This document shows positions 15,785 through 22,069 of a DNA stretch of 22,069 bases, in pieces (positions within the stretch are counted from its first letter, which is position 1; each line of letters begins with the position of its first letter). Made by a program: the position numbers and the translations under genes. A model generated the notes under the pieces. The model ran no database searches. It was given only the letters and a program-made list of their open reading frames with translations, and was not told the DNA's origin. This DNA is from Synergistaceae bacterium (lineage in GTDB: Bacteria; Synergistota; Synergistia; Synergistales; Aminobacteriaceae): the NCBI GenBank assembly GCA_017475805.1, contig JAFVEW010000326.1:1-22069 (forward strand). The letters are read 5' to 3'.

Positions 15785-16930
15785 TTAGCCGTCTCCGAAC
15801 ATTCCTAAAATATCAGAAAGATCTACGGCCGCATTTTCTTCAACGACTCTTTCCTTAATCGCTTCGGTTTCGACTTCTAATTTTTGACGCGCAACTAAAA
15901 TATTTTTAGCTTGGTCAAGCTGTCTGATAGCGGCGTCCTTATAGCTGTTGTCGTAAAGAATCATCGCGGCGTTAGTGATGTAACCGCCTAAAAAAGCCTC
16001 ATATTTTTTCGCGTCGGCTTCAGATTTTTCAAAATCGCCTTGAAATTTACTCGCGTATTTTTTAGCGAACTTCTCGACCTCATGTGAAAGTAAATCGCTG
16101 CTTATGGCGGCTAACTCGTCGAGCATTTTATCGAACTCTGTCTTAGTCGAAACTTTATCGACGTATCTTTCTCCCGAAGTAAAATCATATTTAAGTTCAA
16201 TATCTTCGCCAGAGTTTGAGGCCGACTCTTGCTCTTCTTCTACATTTTCAGCCGGTGAATCAGACGTTGTATTTTCAATAGGCTCTAGAGTCGTATCAGT
16301 CTCAGGCTCTGCCTCTTCCGGCTCTGAATTATCCGTAGGATTTTCATTTTCAATCGTCGTTTCTTCAGGCGTTTCTTCAACTTCAACGGTCTTGTCTTCT
16401 TGAGCTTGCTCTTCGTCTAATTCAGGCGTTGTTGACGTGTCAGCCTCGATATTTTCTGTCTGTTCGCCGTCTTGCGAATCAGTTTCAGGAGTTTGTGGTG
16501 CCTCTCCTATTGTCTCTTCAATTTCGACATTAACGGACTCATTATCAGGTATCTTGTCTTCTGCGTTATCTTCAGAAGCCGGAGTCATTTCGGGCATTTC
16601 TTCAGGCAATGAATTTTCATTTTCTTCGCCGCCTTGAGGCTCTTCCGTTTGAGTTTCAATTTCTGATTCTTTTACCTGTTCTGTCGTTTCGTCTGTTTTA
16701 ATTTCTTCTTTTGATTCTTCGGTTGCAGGCTCAGAATCAAGAGTCTGTTCGATATAGTCGCCCTGTTCGTCAATATTTTTGTCTTCGAGTTCTTCGACTA
16801 TTTCGTCAATATCATCAGGAATTACAGGAACAGGCGAAGTCGTAACAGGTTGAATAATTTTTTTTCCTTCCTGCTCAGGTTCGGGCGGCTGCGTTTTCTT
16901 TTTTATAAGTCCTGCTCTAAGGAACGGCAT
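15785..16930 (-). CDS. Acidic low-complexity protein downstream of htpG
   Basis: A 381-residue protein I do not recognise. The short basic N-terminus (MPFLRAGLIKKK) is followed by a Glu/Thr/Pro/Ser-rich acidic region (about 35-245) that must be disordered, then a mostly helical C-terminal part (about 255-381) with heptad-like charged segments. The last residues are DLSDILGMFGDG. There is no signal peptide or membrane helix. It starts 3 nt after the htpG stop on the same strand, so the two are co-transcribed. The biased composition produces long Ser-rich open frames on the opposite strand, which I take as artefacts. A scaffold, anti-aggregation or chaperone-linked role would fit the context but is not shown by any motif. 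Confidence 0.75.
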   Translation of the reverse strand: MPFLRAGLIKKKTQPPEPEQEGKKIIQPVTTSPVPVIPDDIDEIVEELEDKNIDEQGDYIEQTLDSEPATEESKEEIKTDETTEQVKESEIETQTEEPQGGEENENSLPEEMPEMTPASEDNAEDKIPDNESVNVEIEETIGEAPQTPETDSQDGEQTENIEADTSTTPELDEEQAQEDKTVEVEETPEETTIENENPTDNSEPEEAEPETDTTLEPIENTTSDSPAENVEEEQESASNSGEDIELKYDFTSGERYVDKVSTKTEFDKMLDELAAISSDLLSHEVEKFAKKYASKFQGDFEKSEADAKKYEAFLGGYITNAAMILYDNSYKDAAIRQLDQAKNILVARQKLEVETEAIKERVVEENAAVDLSDILGMFGDG

Positions 16931-16933
16931 TTT

Positions 16934-18814
16934 TTAATCCCCAATCGTAGCGGCGATTAGCTGGTTAATTCGCCTTGCAAAATCCGCAGGGTCATCGGGG
17001 GAAGCTCCTTCTAAGATTGCCGCCTGGTCATATAAAACTTTGATAATGTCCGAAACTTTTTCGTTGTCATTATTGTCTTTAGCCATTGAAATTAATTTTT
17101 TAACGACAGAATGATCTGCATTAAGCTCCAAAACTTTTTTCTGCGGCGGTACGACATGGCCTGCAGAACGCATTAAGCTCAACATTTGGAAAGACATTCC
17201 GCCCGTCAATGAAGCTATTGAACCGGTGAGAGCAAGCGATAATTTAACGTCTGAAATTTTGTTCTCTAAGATCTCCATAGCAATTTTTTTCAGCGGCTCA
17301 AAATCTTTTTCGAGTGCTTTGATTTTTTCTTCGGAGTCTTTTTTCTCGTCATCTGTCTGTGCGCTGACGTTAGAATCTGAAATATTCAATAATTTATCTT
17401 TCTCGTCAGAATCCGGCGCGATAAACCTAAAGTCAGACAAAATAACTTCGTCAACAGGGTCAGTCATCAATAAGACTTCGTAACCTTTTTCAGTGTAAGG
17501 ATCTAATTTCGGCGATGCTTTCAAAGCTGCTGCATTATCGCGGCCTGCGAGACAATAAATCCCTTTTTGGTCGGGCTTCATTCGAGATTTATATTCGTCG
17601 ATAGTTGTCCAGTCGTCGTTGGCTGTCGTTTTGAATAAAGCTATCTCAAGAATTTTTTTCGAGTATTCTTTATCTTGAATGACGCCTTCTTTGAAGATTC
17701 GCCCGAACTCAAGCCAAAATTTAATATAAGTCTCGCGATCTTTTTCGAGCATCTTTTTTAATTCCGTGAAAATTTTTCGCTGTGTGCTGCGCCTGATAAC
17801 TCTAATAATCGGATCGTCCTGCAAAATTTCTCGCGAAATATTCAGCGGCAAATCTTCTGAGTCAATAACTCCTCGAATAAATCTCAAATAATCAGGAATT
17901 AAAGACTTAAAATCGTTCATTATAAAGACCCGCTTAATATATAAACTCACACCGCCCGACTGAGGGTTCATGAATAAATCAAACGGAGCCCGCGAAGGCA
18001 CAAATAATAATCCCTTGAAATTCGTTGAGCCTTCCGCATTAATTTTAATGTGAGTCAAAGGGTCTGAATAATCGTTCGTTAAATGCTTATAAAATTCTTT
18101 GTATTCGTCTTCAGTTATTTCGCTGTCGGCACGCTGCCAAATAGCTTTTCTTGAGTTTATAGTTTCGTCCTTAAAAATTACAGGATACGAAATAAAATCA
18201 GAATATTTATGAATAATCTCTTTAATTGTCCATTCGTCAAGATAATTTTTCGCGGCTGACTCTTCATTTTTTGAGTCGCGCATGAAAAGCGTTACGGTCG
18301 TGCCGCATTCGTTTCGCTGTTCAACGTTCTCGATAGTGTAAGCTCCCTTGCCGTCGGACGTGAATTTGAAAGTTTCAGCTTCGCCTAATTTTCTTGTAAC
18401 GACTTCGACTTTTTCAGCGACCATAAAGACAGAATAAAATCCTACGCCGAACTTGCCTATTAAATCTTCGTCTAAAGGTTTATTTTCAGCTTTCACGGAT
18501 TTCAAAAATTCTTTAGTGCCGCTCTTGGCGATAGTTCCTAGATAATTAATTAAATCGTCGCGGTTCATTCCTACGCCGTTATCGCTGACTGAAAGAGTTT
18601 TATTATCTGTATTAATTTCTATTTTTATTTCGGGATTAGCATTCTCCGCAAGCTCGGTATTTTTTAGAGTTTCAATTCTTCTTTTATCTAAAGCGTCGGA
18701 GGCATTCGATATTAATTCACGTAAAAATATATCTTTATTTGAATAGACAGAACCTATCATTAACTGCAGAAGTTCTGCAGCTTCGGTTTGAAAATAAAAT
18801 TTTTCCTCACTCAT
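16934..18814 (-). CDS. htpG: Hsp90-family chaperone HtpG
   Basis: ATP-dependent cytosolic chaperone that helps client proteins fold. The 626-residue product matches the bacterial Hsp90 length. The GHKL ATPase domain has LRELISNASDAL (Glu33, Asn37), the DNGVGM loop, LGTIAKSGTKEF and the lid glycines GKFGVGFYSVF. The middle domain carries LPLNISREILQ with the catalytic-loop Arg. The C-terminal dimerisation domain is complete. The start ATG lacks a clear ribosome-binding site and is preceded by a long heptad-repeat hairpin (18832-18899) that separates it from rpmF. This structure could lower or condition htpG expression. The acidic protein follows 3 nt downstream. Confidence 0.97.
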   Translation of the reverse strand: MSEEKFYFQTEAAELLQLMIGSVYSNKDIFLRELISNASDALDKRRIETLKNTELAENANPEIKIEINTDNKTLSVSDNGVGMNRDDLINYLGTIAKSGTKEFLKSVKAENKPLDEDLIGKFGVGFYSVFMVAEKVEVVTRKLGEAETFKFTSDGKGAYTIENVEQRNECGTTVTLFMRDSKNEESAAKNYLDEWTIKEIIHKYSDFISYPVIFKDETINSRKAIWQRADSEITEDEYKEFYKHLTNDYSDPLTHIKINAEGSTNFKGLLFVPSRAPFDLFMNPQSGGVSLYIKRVFIMNDFKSLIPDYLRFIRGVIDSEDLPLNISREILQDDPIIRVIRRSTQRKIFTELKKMLEKDRETYIKFWLEFGRIFKEGVIQDKEYSKKILEIALFKTTANDDWTTIDEYKSRMKPDQKGIYCLAGRDNAAALKASPKLDPYTEKGYEVLLMTDPVDEVILSDFRFIAPDSDEKDKLLNISDSNVSAQTDDEKKDSEEKIKALEKDFEPLKKIAMEILENKISDVKLSLALTGSIASLTGGMSFQMLSLMRSAGHVVPPQKKVLELNADHSVVKKLISMAKDNNDNEKVSDIIKVLYDQAAILEGASPDDPADFARRINQLIAATIGD

Positions 18815-18831
18815 GATTTTTAATTTTAGTG

Positions 18832-18899
18832 ATGAGGAATCAGAAATGAGGAGCGAGAAATGTTTTTTACTTCCTACTTCCTAATTTCTAACTCCTACT
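18832..18899. repeat. Inverted heptad repeat: four units facing four units
   Basis: The plus strand carries four units at 18832-18859 (ATGAGGA, ATCAGAA, ATGAGGA, GCGAGAA). After a 12-nt spacer, 18872-18899 carries four units in minus orientation (AGTAGGA, ATTAGGA, GTTAGAA, AGTAGGA in plus-coordinate order). The arms are the same length and in register. The AGGA or AGAA variant matches in three of the four facing pairs, as expected for an inverted duplication. It lies between the rpmF stop and the htpG start. No T-tract follows, so it is not an obvious terminator. Confidence 0.85.
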
Positions 18900-18907
18900 T
18901 GCTTTTC

Positions 18908-19105
18908 TTACGCTACTTCTTCGGATTTTACTTTAACTACCTGTCTTGAACGATAATAACCGCAAGCCGGGCAAGCATGATGAACGAGTGTAAGTTCGCC
19001 GCAGTGAGGGCAGGCCATTGTCTGCGGTGTTGAAAGTGCCCTGAGCCACTGTGCTTTTCTCTGAGCTGTACGAGCATGTGATACTTTTCTTTTCGGTGTT
19101 GCCAT
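18908..19105 (-). CDS. rpmF: 50S ribosomal protein L32
   Basis: The 65-residue L32 of the large ribosomal subunit. The N-terminus MATPKRKVSHARTAQRKA is typical. The zinc ribbon is the four-cysteine (C+) form: Cys32, Cys35, Cys45 and Cys48, as CPHC and CPAC. AAGGGG lies about 10 nt before the ATG. It follows yceD after 26 nt, the common bacterial pairing. Here it is not followed by plsX/fabH fatty acid genes as in many genomes, but by htpG. Confidence 0.97.
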   Translation of the reverse strand: MATPKRKVSHARTAQRKAQWLRALSTPQTMACPHCGELTLVHHACPACGYYRSRQVVKVKSEEVA

Positions 19106-19131
19106 GATTAAAAAATCCCCTTGCTAAAAAT

Positions 19132-19716
19132 TTATATTTTGAAATCGCGCAGTGCTGAAAGTCTCGGATCGGCATCGTCATTTTTACAGCCGCATTCGCC
19201 TTCGTTCAAGTTCTTCCCGCAGGAAGGACATAAACCTTTGCAATCTTCTTTACATAAAACTTTCGTCGGCAAAAGTGAAAAAATACTCTCTTCAACTTGC
19301 GGCAAAATATCAAGAACACGACCGAAATATTCAACATCAACGGGCATATAGTCTGCAAATTCTTCAATTTCTTCTTCGGATTCTTCAGTTTCACCCGCTG
19401 TACTTCGCAAATAGTAAAGATACCTTAAATCGCCCGATATTTCAAGGCTTGTATCTTCTAAACATCGCACACAAAACGATTTTGCAGTCGCTGAAATCGA
19501 AATTTCTACAGATAACAAAGACTCTTCAAGCCATCTTGCAATCGCTTCAGCATGAAGTCCTGACGGAAAATTAAAACTCTGACCGTCAAAATTTAATTCG
19601 CCTGCTGAAAAATCATGCGACAAAAAAATTTCTGTCTCTGTATCATTTCGCGGCGGCAAGTTTATTAATAATGAAGAATTAGGATTGAGGAGTGAGGAAT
19701 TATTTTTTTCGTTCAT
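19132..19716 (-). CDS. yceD: YceD/DUF177-family protein
   Basis: A 194-residue DUF177 (YceD) protein, a family usually encoded next to rpmF and implicated in large-subunit rRNA accumulation. FCVRC (Cys82, Cys85) is the central cysteine pair. The C-terminus adds a second cysteine cluster (Cys155, 159, 163, 166, 175, 177), which looks metal-binding, and ends in the family's DPRLSALRDF motif. The first residues (about 6-14) are encoded by an inverted heptad array and are unlike the rest. The family-like sequence begins at about INLPPRND, so the extension may be a repeat-driven addition or the true start may be downstream (a TTG codon at Leu20). No clear ribosome-binding site precedes the ATG, which lies 9 nt after ackA. 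Confidence 0.88.
   Translation of the reverse strand: MNEKNNSSLLNPNSSLLINLPPRNDTETEIFLSHDFSAGELNFDGQSFNFPSGLHAEAIARWLEESLLSVEISISATAKSFCVRCLEDTSLEISGDLRYLYYLRSTAGETEESEEEIEEFADYMPVDVEYFGRVLDILPQVEESIFSLLPTKVLCKEDCKGLCPSCGKNLNEGECGCKNDDADPRLSALRDFKI
19678..19701 (+). repeat. Heptad repeat inside the 5' end of yceD
   Basis: Three units on the plus strand (ATTAGGA, TTGAGGA, GTGAGGA) followed by a partial unit. yceD is on the minus strand, so the array is read in reverse as codons for an Asn/Ser/Leu-rich stretch near residues 6-14. Confidence 0.8.
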
Positions 19717-19725
19717 GTAATTTAA

Positions 19726-20919
19726 TTAAAAAGCCACACGCTTTGTTTCGCGGGCGATCATTAATTCTTCGTTCGTCGGGACGACCATAACTATAACTTT
19801 TGAGTCATCAGTGCTGACGATAGCTTCTTTGCCGCGAATATTATTTTTTGCGCTGTCGATCTTCACGCCCATGAACTCTAAATGTTTGCAGACGTTTTCA
19901 CGAGTTGCCGCGCTGTTTTCGCCGATACCAGCTGTGAACACGATGACGTCAAGACCTTCCATAGCGACAGTATAAGAGCCGATGTACTTGCGGATTCCGT
20001 ACTCAAGCATATTAATAGCAAGCTGAGCGCGTTCGTTGCCTTTTTCGGCAGCCTGCTCAACGTCGCGAAGGTCGCTGCTGACGCCTGAAATTCCAAGCAA
20101 ACCGCTCTTTTTGTTCATAAAGTTGTTCATTTCGTCGGCTGAATATTTCGTGATGTTCTGAACGAAAGGAACGCAGGCCGGATCCATGTCGCCTGTTCTT
20201 GTTCCCATTAAGACTCCTGCGAGCGGCGTTAAACCCATTGATGTATCAATGCACTTGCCGTTTTTAACTGCGCTGATTGAGCTTCCGTTGCCTAAGTGGC
20301 AGGTAATCATTTTTAATTCGCTTAAAGGCTTACCAAGAATTTCAGCGGCGCGTAGAGCTACGAAATGATGACTTGTTCCGTGAGCTCCGTAACGTCTGAC
20401 TCTGTGAGTCTCGTAAAACTCCCAAGGAAGGCCGTACATGTAAGCATAATCGGGCATTGTCTGATGGAAAGCCGTATCAAATACAACGACGTTCGGAAGT
20501 TTCGGAAGCGCGTGCTGAATTGCCTCGATGCCCATGATGTGTCCGGGATTATGAAGCGGAGCAAGCGGGATACACTGGCGTAAACCGTCCATGACTTTAG
20601 CATCAACGAGAACGGACTCTTTATATAAATCTCCGCCGGAGACTATGCGGTGTCCTGCTGCTGAAATTTCGTCGAGCGATTTCAAAACGCCATGATCTTT
20701 ATCAAGCAGTGCTTCAAGTACGAGATTCATCGCGACTTTGTGATCTTTAATCGGAGTTGTAACTGTGAAAGGTTCTGCGCCGGTCTTTCTGTGCGTAAGG
20801 TTCGAGCCTTCAATACCTATGCGGTCAACGAGACCTTTTGCCGAAACTGATTCGTTTTCCATGTCGAATAGCTGATACTTGAGTGAGGAACTGCCGCAAT
20901 TAATTACGAGAATTTTCAT
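19726..20919 (-). CDS. ackA: Acetate kinase
   Basis: Converts acetyl phosphate and ADP to acetate and ATP, the substrate-level energy step of acetate fermentation. The 397-residue product is full length. The N-terminal INCGSSSLKYQ gives Asn7. HRIVSGGD carries Arg91, GAHGTSHH the transition-state His, HLGNGSS the phosphate loop, MGTRTGDMDP the second catalytic Arg, and NEELMIARE places Glu384 as in the archaeal enzyme. AAAGGA (20932-20937) lies about 12 nt before the ATG. The gene is 30 nt downstream of tRNA-Ser with no separate promoter visible, so read-through from the tRNA promoter is possible. Phosphotransacetylase (pta) is not adjacent. Confidence 0.98.
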   Translation of the reverse strand: MKILVINCGSSSLKYQLFDMENESVSAKGLVDRIGIEGSNLTHRKTGAEPFTVTTPIKDHKVAMNLVLEALLDKDHGVLKSLDEISAAGHRIVSGGDLYKESVLVDAKVMDGLRQCIPLAPLHNPGHIMGIEAIQHALPKLPNVVVFDTAFHQTMPDYAYMYGLPWEFYETHRVRRYGAHGTSHHFVALRAAEILGKPLSELKMITCHLGNGSSISAVKNGKCIDTSMGLTPLAGVLMGTRTGDMDPACVPFVQNITKYSADEMNNFMNKKSGLLGISGVSSDLRDVEQAAEKGNERAQLAINMLEYGIRKYIGSYTVAMEGLDVIVFTAGIGENSAATRENVCKHLEFMGVKIDSAKNNIRGKEAIVSTDDSKVIVMVVPTNEELMIARETKRVAF

Positions 20920-20949
20920 GACGTTAAAAAATCCTTTCTAATAAAAAAA

Positions 20950-21039
20950 TGGCGGAGACGTAGAGATTCGAACTCTAGGAACGGCAAGCCGCTCAGTTGA
21001 TTTCGAGTCAACCGCCTTCGACCACTCGGCCACGTCTCC
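20950..21039 (-). tRNA. tRNA-Ser (anticodon CGA), CCA encoded
   Basis: A 90-nt class II tRNA on the minus strand. The seven-base acceptor stem pairs GGAGACG with CGTCTCC; the discriminator G and an encoded CCA complete the 3' end (20950-20953). The anticodon stem GTTGA/TCAAC encloses the loop CTCGAAA, giving anticodon CGA (21003-21005) for codon UCG. The long variable arm between the anticodon and T arms is typical of serine tRNA. The T-loop TTCGAAT is intact. A T-run follows at 20942-20949. Confidence 0.96.
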
Positions 21040-21081
21040 GTTCAATGGTTATATACGGTCATTAAGATAAAAGATAGGGAA

Positions 21082-21110
21082 ATACTAATGTTAAACGAGA
21101 TAAAAGTCAA
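21082..21110 (-). promoter_or_regulatory. Sigma-70 promoter of tRNA-Ser (and possibly ackA)
   Basis: On the minus strand TTGACT (21110-21105) and TAGTAT (21087-21082) are separated by exactly 17 nt, about 43 nt upstream of the mature tRNA 5' end. Confidence 0.75.
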
Positions 21111-21612
21111 GCGGGCAAAATTAAAAGAAAAAATATTTGCTCCGCTATGATAACGGGCTTTATTTGAGGGGTATATCATTGAGGCCTCTGGACAGATTTC
21201 GACAAAATTATTTAATTTGCGAACAGAAATTGAAAATCTTGAACGATCTTGGCGGTGACTCGCTCAAAAATTATTCGAAGACTCTAATATCAATTAAGAT
21301 ATTAATAACATAATATGCTTCAAGAGCGTTCGCTGTCGTGGCACTAAGGAAGATTTTTATTATCAATCCGTCAGGAATTTATAATTTAGAGAAAATCGAT
21401 ATGCCTGAAGAAACGCTTGTGGGCGTCCGCCTTGACGAAATGGTTCACTCCTAACATGGAAAAAACTCTCTACTCTGCTTGAATCGATTTGGGGTTTGTC
21501 GTTAGGTCTTTTCAGTAGGATTTATGGTACTCGCTATATTGATGCCGATATCTAACTTTGTAGGCATTATGAAGCAATATGGTTAATATTAACACGGATA
21601 TTAGCTCACTGT
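21111..21612 (+). pseudogene. Probable decayed coding sequence, no intact gene
   Basis: This stretch has no full gene but contains short open segments broken by stops and frame changes. From 21154 one frame reads IIEASGQISTKLFNLRTEIENLERSWR and then, after a TGA, AQKLFEDSN. From about 21311 another reads IFIINPSGIYNLEKIDMPEETLVGVRLDEMVHS. Near 21460-21555 a third reads LLESIWGLSLGLFSRIYGTRY, followed by a stop. The first recalls the start of a WXG100 (ESAT-6-like) protein; the others I do not recognise. Composition is coding-like, so I read it as remnants of one or more genes rather than regulatory DNA. No insertion-sequence ends are visible. Confidence 0.45.
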
Positions 21613-21642
21613 TTGTATATTTTTGTGTGTTAATGTTACAAT
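21613..21642 (+). promoter_or_regulatory. Promoter of the double-HTH gene
   Basis: TTGTAT at 21613-21618 and TACAAT at 21637-21642 with an 18-nt spacer; a TG precedes the -10 (TGTTACAAT). The ribosome-binding site AAAGGA (21668-21673) follows 25 nt later. Confidence 0.55.
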
Positions 21643-21678
21643 ACGCTAAATACAATAATTTTTAATGAAAGGATTTCT

Positions 21679-22069
21679 ATGTTAATGCCAAGCACAAATA
21701 ACAACTTAAAGAAAGTTAAAGACTTCAATGACGAAGAGAAAGCAGCCATCGTCGCGCGTGCAAACAGAATCGAAGTTGCAAGAGTAGCTAAAGAATTTGG
21801 GACAACTTGGCAGGTTGTCAGTGCTATCCAGAGAGCCGCTAAAAATGCAAAAACAAAAACTAAAGCAAAAGTTCAGCCAAAGAAAGCCGCGCCCGCAAAG
21901 AAATCGAATGCCGCAAAAACTAAAACAGTAGCAAAGAAAGCCGCGCGCTCCAGCGACGAGAGACGTTTAGCAATATTAAAACGTGCAAGCGAAATAGGCA
22001 TCACTCAGGCCGCCGCCGAAGCAGGAGTCAGCAAATGGACTGTCTTCCAGTGGCGCAAAGTCATGAAAA
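21679..22069 (+). CDS. Tandem helix-turn-helix protein with H1-like Lys/Ala linker (C-terminus cut by window)
   Basis: Open from the ATG at 21679 to the window end, 130 residues so far. Two similar helix-turn-helix units are visible. Residues about 19-54 contain EEKAAIVARANRIEVARVAK, EFGTTWQVV and IQRAAK. Residues about 94-130 contain DERRLAILKRAS, ITQAAAEAGVSKWTVFQWRK. Both place Ala-Gly/Phe-Gly turns and a Trp-x-Val recognition-helix start alike, so they look like a duplication of a transposase-type or Psq-type HTH. Between them about 40 residues are nearly all Lys, Ala, Pro and Thr, as in histone H1 tails. A 15-nt DNA segment (CAAAGAAAGCCGCGC) occurs twice in the linker. No catalytic domain is seen yet. 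A nucleoid-associated or regulatory DNA-binding role is inferred. AAAGGA lies 5 nt before the ATG. Confidence 0.75.
   Translation, partial: MLMPSTNNNLKKVKDFNDEEKAAIVARANRIEVARVAKEFGTTWQVVSAIQRAAKNAKTKTKAKVQPKKAAPAKKSNAAKTKTVAKKAARSSDERRLAILKRASEIGITQAAAEAGVSKWTVFQWRKVMK

Noticed and set aside
16104..16637. Two Ser-rich open frames on the plus strand opposite the acidic-protein gene
   Set aside because: They are the expected reverse complement of Glu-rich codons (GAA read as TTC, with Ser in the shifted frame); no ribosome-binding site or family resemblance.
19152..19574. 140-codon plus-strand frame antisense to yceD
   Set aside because: yceD is clearly real from its cysteine pairs and DPRLSAL motif; the antisense frame has no family features.
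20882..20888. GTGAGGA in the 5' end of ackA as another heptad copy
   Set aside because: A single unit encoding the conserved Ser-Ser of the acetate kinase N-terminus; no neighbouring units.

Overview
The window is A+T-rich, densely coding bacterial chromosome from an anaerobic fermenter. Supporting evidence is an electron-bifurcating NfnAB pair, acetate kinase, a tryptophan T-box riboswitch, and the gene order ackA, yceD (DUF177), rpmF. These fit a low-GC member of Synergistota or Bacillota. Nothing here (no 16S rRNA) decides between them, so the lineage is an inference.

Layout, left to right. Bases 1-761 are the C-terminal half of phosphoglucomutase (pgm). Bases 956-3336 are nfnA-nfnB, the ferredoxin:NADP+ transhydrogenase, with its own promoter and terminator. 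Bases 3432-8230 are a tryptophan operon: sigma-70 promoter, T-box leader with a TGG specifier, then trpD, trpC, trpF, trpB and trpA, tightly packed or overlapping. trpE and trpG are not in the operon. Bases 8360-8968 (minus) are a YrbL-like kinase-fold gene. Bases 9059-11938 are an FMN reductase-like flavoprotein, tlyA and an ankyrin-repeat protein. From 20919 down to 11974 everything is on the minus strand, in transcription order: ackA, yceD, rpmF, htpG, an acidic low-complexity protein, a YbaK-type deacylase, a 75-residue protein and an AddB-like Fe-S nuclease. A tRNA-Ser(CGA) with its own promoter lies just upstream of ackA. Bases 21111-21612 look like decayed coding sequence. From 21679 to the window edge runs a protein with two related helix-turn-helix units joined by a histone-H1-like Lys/Ala linker.

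The most unusual feature is a dispersed heptanucleotide repeat, roughly RTKAGGA, found at seven gene borders. Its units fill the trpF-trpB gap exactly and supply the trpB ribosome-binding site. Elsewhere they form inverted hairpins, two of them with terminator-like T-tracts, and they run into coding sequence at the C-terminus of the ankyrin protein and the N-terminus of YceD. Other points worth attention are the double-HTH protein, an in-frame stop directly abutting the nfnB start, a Glu in place of the catalytic Asp in TrpA, and an AddB-like nuclease with neither a Walker A motif nor a neighbouring addA.
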